Below are positions 27,797-34,593 of a stretch of 34,593 nt of DNA, in pieces (the first letter of the stretch is position 1; every line of letters begins with the position of its first letter). Under the pieces are notes generated by a model, which made no database searches, was not told the DNA's origin, and saw nothing but the letters and a program-made list of their open reading frames with translations. The position numbers and the translations under genes are program-made. Source of the stretch: an uncultured bacterium (GTDB lineage Bacteria; Verrucomicrobiota; Kiritimatiellia; CAIKKV01; CAITUY01); the NCBI GenBank assembly GCA_903958395.1, contig CAJBSZ010000207.1, forward strand, positions 1 to 34,593, read 5' to 3'.

Positions 27797-29262
27797 ACAA
27801 ACTCCTTCTGGTCCATCCCCTGGGATACCGGGCCGACGCGGCCGGGTCCGATATCGCCCGGCTCGCGAACATCATGCCGCCCATCGGCCTCGCCGGGCTT
27901 GCCGCCTGGCTGGATCGGAAAGGCTTCCAGACCGCCCTGGTTGACTGTTATGCCAAGCCGGACGCCTTGTCGCATATCCGGCAAATTCTCCAGGATCAAA
28001 AACCGGATTTCCTGGGGCTCAGTTGCACCACCTCCAGCTTCAGAGACGGCGTCCGCCTTGCCGAACTGGCAAAATCCATCCAGCCCTCCATCAAAACCGT
28101 TGTGGGCGGCCCCCATGTTTCAGCGCTCAAGGCCAAATCGCTCGCCGGGTATCCCGCCCTGGATTTCGGAGTAGTCGGCGAGGGCGAGGAAACGCTTGGC
28201 GACCTTGCCGCAGGCGGCTGGGAACAACCGGGCACGGTCCAGGGGCTGGTCTGGCGCGAGGCCGACGGCACCCCGGTCTTCAACGGGTACCGGGATCATC
28301 AGCTCGTTCTGGACGAACTCCCCTTCCCGGCCTATGAAAAGCTCGACGGATATCCCTCCGCCTATACCCTGCCGATTTTCAACTACCCGCGCGTCCCCAA
28401 TGCGAGTTGCGTCTCCAGCCGCGGCTGTCCCTACGCCTGCACTTACTGTGACCGGTCTGTTTTCGGACGCAGTTTCCGTTTCAATTCCGCCGATTACATG
28501 GTGGCGCATGTCCGGTATCTTCAGGAGCGGTTCGGAACCCGGCACATCAATTTCTATGATGACCAGTTCACCTTCAACCGGAAACGGGTTGAGGCGTTTG
28601 CTAACCAGCTCATCGAAAACCCGATGCGCATCACCTACAACTGCGCCGCCCGTGCCGAACACCTGGACGAGGATCTGTTGCGCCTGATGAAAGCCTCCGG
28701 CTGCTGGATGATCAGCCTGGGCATCGAGACGGGTGACCCCGAGCTTCTAGCCCAACACCGGCAACGATCCGACCTGGATCTTCTCGCCGAGCGTATCCGG
28801 ATGATCAAACGCGCCGGAATCCGGGTCAAGGGTCTCCTGATGATGGGGCTCCCCGGGGAATCGGAAACCAGTGTCCGGCGCAGCATGAAGTATGTGTATT
28901 CCCTTCCCATTGATGATTTCAACCTGACCAAGTTCACCCCGTTCCCCGGCTCGCCCATCTATGAAACCATCCGGGAGCAGGGTGAATTCGACGAGACCTG
29001 GGAAAAGATGGATTGCATGCACTTCCTGTTCATCCCGAAAGGCATGACCCGCCCCCAGCTCGAGGCGCTGTTCAGGGAATTCTACCGCCGCCATTTCATG
29101 CGGGCCCGAGTGCTCTGGGATTACACCACCATGATCTGGCGTTCACCCGACAGTTGGCGCCGGTTCTGGTTCAGTGCAGGCCGCTTCCTGAAATATGCCT
29201 TCGGAAACCGCCGCCTGGGCGAAAAAGAAGACCTCCCGGAAGGGGTAAAAAACTGTTCCTGA
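27793..29262 (+). CDS. B12-binding-domain radical SAM protein (second)
   Basis: NIMPPIGLAGLAAWLDRKGF, KTVVGGPHVSALK, GEGEETLGDL, CPYACTYC cluster motif. Likely GTG start at 27793, overlapping the previous stop (GTGA). Confidence 0.9.
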   Translation: MNKLLLVHPLGYRADAAGSDIARLANIMPPIGLAGLAAWLDRKGFQTALVDCYAKPDALSHIRQILQDQKPDFLGLSCTTSSFRDGVRLAELAKSIQPSIKTVVGGPHVSALKAKSLAGYPALDFGVVGEGEETLGDLAAGGWEQPGTVQGLVWREADGTPVFNGYRDHQLVLDELPFPAYEKLDGYPSAYTLPIFNYPRVPNASCVSSRGCPYACTYCDRSVFGRSFRFNSADYMVAHVRYLQERFGTRHINFYDDQFTFNRKRVEAFANQLIENPMRITYNCAARAEHLDEDLLRLMKASGCWMISLGIETGDPELLAQHRQRSDLDLLAERIRMIKRAGIRVKGLLMMGLPGESETSVRRSMKYVYSLPIDDFNLTKFTPFPGSPIYETIREQGEFDETWEKMDCMHFLFIPKGMTRPQLEALFREFYRRHFMRARVLWDYTTMIWRSPDSWRRFWFSAGRFLKYAFGNRRLGEKEDLPEGVKNCS

Positions 29263-29271
29263 AACAGGAAC
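29247..29271 (-). terminator. Candidate intrinsic terminator acting on minus-strand transcription
   Basis: Minus strand GTTCCTG-TTT-CAGGAAC (7-bp perfect stem) followed by AG-TTTTTT. Confidence 0.55.
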
Positions 29272-29380
29272 GGAAAATAACGCGCATCGAACAGATATCT
29301 CGTTGCGCGTGAACATGTTACGTCGCTAATTACCGTTTCCGTTTTGGCCACATGCCAGCGAATAGAGTATCTTTTCTCCA

Positions 29381-29701
29381 ATGAAGGAGAAGGCACTATA
29401 TTCTGAACCCCTCCAAACGTTACGGAACTGGCTTCGGACAAGCCGGAAAGCCCGGAATATTCCCATGCGCACCTTGGCCACCCGCCTGAAGGTCTCCCAT
29501 TCCTGGGTTGCCAAAACCGAAAACGGAGAACGCAGGCTTGATCTGTTGGAATATATCAATCTCTGCATGGCCATCGGGCTTGATCCCCACACAGGCCTTG
29601 ACCTGCTCATCACCAGCCAATCCTCCCTTCATCGCGCGCGCCATGATTATTTTCTGGCCGCCGAAACCCCTCCCAAATATGGGGCTAGGAAGAAGGCCTG
29701 A
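29381..29701 (+). CDS. XRE-family helix-turn-helix transcriptional regulator
   Basis: LRNWLRTSRKARNIPMRTLATRLKVSHSWVAKTENGERRLDLLEYINLCMAIGLDP. Confidence 0.85.
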   Translation: MKEKALYSEPLQTLRNWLRTSRKARNIPMRTLATRLKVSHSWVAKTENGERRLDLLEYINLCMAIGLDPHTGLDLLITSQSSLHRARHDYFLAAETPPKYGARKKA

Positions 29702-30419
29702 CGGCAATAAATCCCGCCCTGGGAAGGGGTGGATAGAAGTAATACAACCCGTGCCCGAAGGGTTGCCGGATGACAAATCCTTCCTCTTCAAGAAGTACCC
29801 GGATCTCCTTCGCCGTGCGCATGTGAATCACGGAAACCCCCACCCTGAGCAGTTTGAGGTTCCAGACATTCATGAAGCCAAAACGGGAGGGAATCGCCTC
29901 CCACACGCAAAACCGTCCGCCCGGCTTCATCACACGCTTCACCTCACGAATCATGTCGCGTAACCGGTCGTCGGATAAGTGTTTGACCATATAGCCGCTG
30001 AGAATCACATCAAAGGCCCCGTCGCCATACGGCAACTTCGTGGCGATTCCCTCCGTAATCCGGATGTCCTTCTCCAGTCCCCTCTGGCCGATCTCCTCCC
30101 GGGCCCGCTGAACCATCAGCGATGAGTTATCCAGTCCTTCCCATCCCGACGCGGCCCCGGGCACCCCTCCCAGTATACGGCGCAAATAAAGCAAAACACC
30201 CCCATAGCCACAGCCAACATCCAGAATTCTGTCGGAAGACGAAATCCCCGCCGCCCGGGGCAGCGTACTGATCGGGGTATTCAACCAGAGGATCCGCCGG
30301 GGCGAAAACCAGAACCGCACCCAGCGTGCACTCAGGGTGTTACGGGACAACCAGCGATCATATTCGCAGGCCGTAAACCGTTGCTCGTCGCAGTGCGGAA
30401 TGAAGGGAGGGGACTCCAT
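29685..30419 (-). CDS. Class I SAM-dependent methyltransferase
   Basis: RILDVGCGYGGVLLYLRR motif I; LPYGDGAFDVILSGYMVKHLSDDRLRDMIREVKRVMKPGGRFCVWE. Confidence 0.92.
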   Translation of the reverse strand: MESPPFIPHCDEQRFTACEYDRWLSRNTLSARWVRFWFSPRRILWLNTPISTLPRAAGISSSDRILDVGCGYGGVLLYLRRILGGVPGAASGWEGLDNSSLMVQRAREEIGQRGLEKDIRITEGIATKLPYGDGAFDVILSGYMVKHLSDDRLRDMIREVKRVMKPGGRFCVWEAIPSRFGFMNVWNLKLLRVGVSVIHMRTAKEIRVLLEEEGFVIRQPFGHGLYYFYPPLPRAGFIAVRPSS

Positions 30420-31858
30420 TAGTATCTCCTGATCTTTCCGCTCGCGGTCCGTTTCAAAGCCCCGACAAACCGGATCTCCTTGGGAACCTTATGGGCGGGC
30501 AGCCGCTCAAAACAAAACCGCCTGATTTCGGAGGCATCCGGTTTCCCGGCCTCCGGCTTCAGCACCACCTCCACCACCGGCATCTGGCCGAACAACGGAT
30601 GAGGCACTCCCGTTACGCGGCATTCCTGAACCGCCGGATGCAACGCCACAACAACTTCCACCTCATGGGGAAAAATCTTCATGCCGACAAAATTGATGAC
30701 ATTCTTCTCACGCCCCAGGAGCGTCAGGCAGCCCTGCCCATCCACTCGTCCGACATCCCCGGTGTTGAACCAGCCCTCCTCCAGAGCTTCCTTCCGGATT
30801 TTCCATGGCGACACATAGGCATCGAATAGCCCCGGCCCGCGGATCAAAACCCTCCCCACACCCTCGGCATCCGGTGCCACAATCCTGACCTCGTACCCCG
30901 GCTGCGCGCGTCCCACAGCACCTGGAATGGCACCCGCCCCGGCGTTGATAAAGGGTAACCCCACCTCAATGATCCCGTACGCCTCCGTGAGACCAAACCC
31001 GAACTTTTCGCGGAAGGCCGACGCCGTTTCATCCGATAGTTTCATCGCCGTTGAAACCGCCAGACGCGTCGAAGCCAGACATTCCGGGGAAACCAGCGGC
31101 GAGGTGGCCAGCACATGGAAATGGAAAGGGGCGGCGTAAAAAACTGTGCCATGCCGGTTCCGGGCGGCCTCCAGGAAGGATTCCGGAAAGGGCTGCCTGC
31201 AGATCACCACCGTCGCTCCGCGCCGCAGATAAAGCAGGATTGTGACCACAAAATGAAAACTCATCGAAAGCACCCAGATGACCGTATCGCAGGATGTGAT
31301 CCCGAGCCCCTGGTTGGCCGCCTCCGTTCGCTCCAGGAGGGTCTGGTGCGACAGAAGCACCCCCTTGCTGTCGCCTGTGGTGCCGGAGGAGAAGCGAATG
31401 AAGGCCGGATTCATGGCGGCATACTCCGGCGGAAATTCGTCACGCGCTGAACACCGACGCAGTGAAAATGTGCGGGCTACAAATCCACAGGGCTCCAATT
31501 GCTCCCCGCCCACCCCGGGATCAACAGACGCTTCCACCATCAGAAAATTGACATCCATTCGATCCAGCACCGTCTTCACTTCGTCGCCCATCAGGGACGG
31601 CGATACCGGAACGATCACAGCGCCCCGTTGAAGCAGAGCCAGGCTCCCCACAACATAATCCGCGCAGTCCTCACACAGGAATGCCACCCGATCCAGCGGC
31701 CGGATCCCGCGACCGGCAAGGGCCTGCTCCACCTGATCCACCGCCCGGAATAACTGGTCGTAAGACAACTCGATGTCACCATCAACCAGGGCGGTATTTC
31801 CCCGTATCGCTTCCGTCTCGCGCCGGATCACATCAACTATGTTACAGTCCTTCTTCAC
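30419..31858 (-). CDS. Adenylate-forming (AMP-dependent) acyl ligase
   Basis: FIRFSSGTTGDSKGVLLSHQTL, LTEAYGIIEVG, GWFNTGDVGRVDGQGCLTLLGREKNVINFVGMKIFPHEVE, KRTASGKIRR. GTG start; stop overlaps the methyltransferase start by 1 nt. Confidence 0.95.
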   Translation of the reverse strand: MKKDCNIVDVIRRETEAIRGNTALVDGDIELSYDQLFRAVDQVEQALAGRGIRPLDRVAFLCEDCADYVVGSLALLQRGAVIVPVSPSLMGDEVKTVLDRMDVNFLMVEASVDPGVGGEQLEPCGFVARTFSLRRCSARDEFPPEYAAMNPAFIRFSSGTTGDSKGVLLSHQTLLERTEAANQGLGITSCDTVIWVLSMSFHFVVTILLYLRRGATVVICRQPFPESFLEAARNRHGTVFYAAPFHFHVLATSPLVSPECLASTRLAVSTAMKLSDETASAFREKFGFGLTEAYGIIEVGLPFINAGAGAIPGAVGRAQPGYEVRIVAPDAEGVGRVLIRGPGLFDAYVSPWKIRKEALEEGWFNTGDVGRVDGQGCLTLLGREKNVINFVGMKIFPHEVEVVVALHPAVQECRVTGVPHPLFGQMPVVEVVLKPEAGKPDASEIRRFCFERLPAHKVPKEIRFVGALKRTASGKIRRY

Positions 31859-31890
31859 ATCTCACGCTTCACATCTCACGTTTCACATCC
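31854..31890. repeat. Tandem 14-bp repeat, about 2.6 copies (TTCACATCTCACGC / TTCACATCTCACGT / TTCACATCC)
   Basis: Read directly between the FAD oxidoreductase stop and the ligase start. Confidence 0.85.
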
Positions 31891-33043
31891 TACCGGCTTC
31901 CCGGCCGGCGGCTTCGCCCAGAGCCATGCAGGTTCCCATCACCCGGGTTGCCGCCAAAGCCTCATGCGTAGCCGAAATACATCGTCCTGCACAGAACAAA
32001 TTACTGGCTTCCGCCGCTTTCAGGCACCGCAAGGGAATCTCGCACGCCGTGCCGGATTCGGGATAACGATACGTCGGCCCTCGCGCCGGATCCCATAATT
32101 CAAGGGGCCAGGCACTTCGTGCCACGGCATCCGGAAACCGGCGTGACTCCAGAATATCCGCTTCGGTCAAAGTGTACTGCCCCTTGAGTCGGAGCCCTTC
32201 CCGCTCCAGGACCTCCGGCGAGCGGTTCACAATCCTGGCGGCACGAAACGCGGGCAACTCTTCCCGCAGATAATCATGAAGTCGCGTGGCCGCCTGACCC
32301 GCCTCCTCTTCCGTCGTGCCGGAAGGCACACTCAACTTGCAATCGCCCTCATCGCGGCCCTCACCGGGGAAAAATGTAGTGAACCGAAGCCAGGAAGGAA
32401 GCGCCCCTGATTCCACACCCTGACGAATGGCATAGGGAACCCTGATGGGAAGCATTTCATCCGTGCCCGCCATTCCGGCAAACTGGAGGACCAGTCCGGC
32501 AAGCTGTCGCCCGGCCGCCGGCGTGGCTTCGTGAAGCGAGGGATGGCACCCTATGATCACGCCATCGCCGGAACAATCGACCACTCGTCCCGCATGGATC
32601 TCATCCGACCCGGCCGTGACCGATTGAATCCGCCCGCCTTCAAACCGGGCGCCTTGGATTTCCGTCCCGAATAGAACTCGCAGGCGTTTCTCCGCCTGGA
32701 TCAACTCCGCATACACGATCCGGAGTTGGTCGGGGAGATAGGGAAGCACATCCACTTTGCCCAGCCGGATCGGACGCCGGGCGGGCGACAGGATCGCCAA
32801 CCGGTCGCAAATTTCACGGACCAGTCCGCCATTCACCAGCGACTCGTTTGATGCCGTCCCGCCGGCTCCCCCGAGGGGATAGAGTCCACACAGGGTCCGA
32901 TGCAATCCCACCACGCCGGCGCCTCCCGGGAATGCCCGTTTCTCAACCAGAATCGTGTCTGCTCCGGCCCGCGCCGAAGCCACAGCCGCCGGAACGCCCG
33001 CCACTCCCCCTCCCACCACTAATACATCACATTGGAGCTTCAT
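31883..33043 (-). CDS. FAD-dependent oxidoreductase
   Basis: N-terminal dinucleotide-binding CDVLVVGGGVAGVPAAVASARAGADTILVEK; C-terminal NLFCAGRCISATHEALAATRVMGTCMALGEAAG. Confidence 0.92.
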   Translation of the reverse strand: MKLQCDVLVVGGGVAGVPAAVASARAGADTILVEKRAFPGGAGVVGLHRTLCGLYPLGGAGGTASNESLVNGGLVREICDRLAILSPARRPIRLGKVDVLPYLPDQLRIVYAELIQAEKRLRVLFGTEIQGARFEGGRIQSVTAGSDEIHAGRVVDCSGDGVIIGCHPSLHEATPAAGRQLAGLVLQFAGMAGTDEMLPIRVPYAIRQGVESGALPSWLRFTTFFPGEGRDEGDCKLSVPSGTTEEEAGQAATRLHDYLREELPAFRAARIVNRSPEVLEREGLRLKGQYTLTEADILESRRFPDAVARSAWPLELWDPARGPTYRYPESGTACEIPLRCLKAAEASNLFCAGRCISATHEALAATRVMGTCMALGEAAGREAGRM

Positions 33044-33045
33044 GG

Positions 33046-34365
33046 TTATAAAAGCCGCCGTATCATCTCACGGAACTCCCGGATATCCTCATCGTCCAAC
33101 ATCCCGTCCACGGTGGCGAGCACCGCATTCATCTTGGATCCGAACTGGTTGATAAATAATCCGAGGCCCGGCGGCACGGGGACCAGGGGCATATGAATCA
33201 GGTTCACCAGTTCCGCCTCGCCAAACCGGTCGAACGGGTATCCGCTTTTACCCACACAGGTAAACCCCAGCGAGGCAAACTCCCCGCGCATCGGCCTGAG
33301 CATGATCCGGCTCAGGAAAGGAAGCGGCGCCAGCCTCATCAGCATGCTGGACTCATGAAGCGCCTTGGGAAAACCGCTCTTGACCTGTTCATACATCTGG
33401 GACCGGAGCAGGCTCAATACCTGGGGGCGGTCGCCAATCAGGGCTTTGGGAATCTGGAAGAAGACGAACGACAGGTGATTAAAAAACAGCCGGACAGGCG
33501 CCGTGTCGGGCGTCCTCAGGTCAACCGAGACCGATACTACGAAGTCATCCCCGGTATCCCCGTGCCGGGCGAAGGCGGGTGCCAGCGCCTCGAGGGAGAC
33601 CGCCAGGGTGTAGGGCAGGAACATCAGAAAGCCCGCCTCGCGACTGGCCCGCTCAGCGATGGCACGCGATTCAGCGGCATCAAACTCAATGACCGTGAAC
33701 GTGATGCGCCGTCCTGCCAGGGGCGCGGGACGGGAGAGCACGCACAGTTTCCTCTCCGCGAATTTCCTGACCATCCGGATCAGCTGCTTCCCGGCTTCGA
33801 ACTTCTGCATCCAATCGCGGAGGTGGGCGGGCTCCTTCAATGAAATCGCGTCGATCCGGATCCGGCAGTCCTCGCCCGTCAGCCATCGATGAAAAAGGTC
33901 AAGAAAAGCCTCGGCCCCGGTGGCATCAAACAACCGGTGATCGAACTGGACGGCAAGGACGTGCCGGGTTTCGGCGATATGAAAGACCCGCAACGCAAGA
34001 TGAATCCGGCTCTCTGAAAACCGCGTATTGGCGCTTTGCGCCAAGGCCGCTGACAGGGCGGGCTCCTCTATGCGGAAAAATTCAAGCACCAGGGGAACCG
34101 ACTTCGCTGGAGGCGGCATCTTCCAATACGGCGCTCCCGTCCAGTCCCGCGCGGAAGTCCCGCCCAGGGCCGGGAACTGCCGTACAAAGGCTTCCGCCTC
34201 CCGCTGGAAGCGGTCATCGTCAAAGGACCCCTTGAGTTCGAGGACAATCTGAAAGGAATTTCCGCCGCCGGTGGCGCGGTGGCTCATGTTGTCCAACGCC
34301 CCGATCATCCAGTCAATCCCGGTCAAGTAGCGTCGGTTTTGGACATAAGGCAGGCTGACCTTCAT
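33046..34365 (-). CDS. CAT-fold acyltransferase / condensation-domain-like protein
   Basis: Start at MKVSLPYVQNRRYLTGIDW (ATGA overlap with the ACP stop); DHRLFDATGAEAFLDLFHRWL carries the HxxxD core of the HHxxxDG motif; overall WES/condensation-like layout. Confidence 0.7.
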   Translation of the reverse strand: MKVSLPYVQNRRYLTGIDWMIGALDNMSHRATGGGNSFQIVLELKGSFDDDRFQREAEAFVRQFPALGGTSARDWTGAPYWKMPPPAKSVPLVLEFFRIEEPALSAALAQSANTRFSESRIHLALRVFHIAETRHVLAVQFDHRLFDATGAEAFLDLFHRWLTGEDCRIRIDAISLKEPAHLRDWMQKFEAGKQLIRMVRKFAERKLCVLSRPAPLAGRRITFTVIEFDAAESRAIAERASREAGFLMFLPYTLAVSLEALAPAFARHGDTGDDFVVSVSVDLRTPDTAPVRLFFNHLSFVFFQIPKALIGDRPQVLSLLRSQMYEQVKSGFPKALHESSMLMRLAPLPFLSRIMLRPMRGEFASLGFTCVGKSGYPFDRFGEAELVNLIHMPLVPVPPGLGLFINQFGSKMNAVLATVDGMLDDEDIREFREMIRRLL

Positions 34366-34593
34366 CCCTGAAGGCCTTTGCTGATGCGGGTGGCAAGGGC
34401 ATGAATCGTCTCGAAATCCTCGCGGGTGAGGCCCGATTCGATCAGGCGCAAATTGAACACCTTCTCGATCACCACCAGAAGCTCCACGAATCCCATCGAA
34501 TCCACTCCCAACGAGGGAAGCGACGCCCCGGGCGAAATGGAAGCGGGCTCCTTGCACAGGATGATGGCCACCTCCCGGATCAATCTCTGCTCG
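34362..34593 (-). CDS. Acyl carrier protein (partial, N-terminus beyond window end)
   Basis: SLPSLGVDSMGFVELLVVIEKVFNLRL contains the DSM phosphopantetheine attachment context; frame open to the window edge. Confidence 0.88.
   Translation of the reverse strand, partial: EQRLIREVAIILCKEPASISPGASLPSLGVDSMGFVELLVVIEKVFNLRLIESGLTREDFETIHALATRISKGLQG

Noticed and set aside
26360-29262. Anaerobic sulfatase-maturating enzyme serving the sulfatases
   Set aside because: Both radical SAM proteins have N-terminal B12-binding-like domains and no visible SPASM-type Cys cluster.
29280-29310. ACGCGCA...TGCGCGT inverted repeat with internal AGATATCT upstream of the XRE gene
   Set aside because: Possible operator, but it is a single occurrence with a 17-nt spacer and no supporting second site.

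Overview
The window is a GC-rich bacterial segment. Its gene content resembles the Planctomycetes-Verrucomicrobia-Lentisphaerae-Kiritimatiellota type, but that assignment is an inference. It has three parts. (1) Positions 1-19213, all on the minus strand, hold a long co-directional carbohydrate/sulfated-glycan type operon. It encodes two parallel beta-helix proteins (one fused in frame to a sulfatase), a second sulfatase, a UroD/MtaA-type protein, a beta-propeller protein, a CxxCH-containing protein with an HZS-alpha-like middle region, a hydrolase/toroid protein with a tandem paralogue, and an MFS sugar transporter. (2) Positions 19438-25405, plus strand and divergent, hold a sensor kinase and NarL-type response regulator, a GH3 glycosidase and a second UroD/MtaA-type protein. 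A shared 19-bp palindromic motif lies in both regulatory intergenic regions. (3) After a small accessory patch (a BrnT/BrnA-like toxin-antitoxin pair and an ORF6N-like gene remnant), positions 26360-34593 look like an unassigned biosynthetic cluster: two B12-binding-type radical SAM proteins and an XRE regulator on plus, converging on ACP, a CAT-fold acyltransferase/condensation-like protein, an FAD oxidoreductase, an adenylate-forming ligase and a methyltransferase on minus. The main leads are this cluster, the beta-helix-sulfatase fusion with an A7 slippery sequence at its junction, the candidate operator pair, and recombination/duplication traces. No tRNA, rRNA or CRISPR array was recognised.
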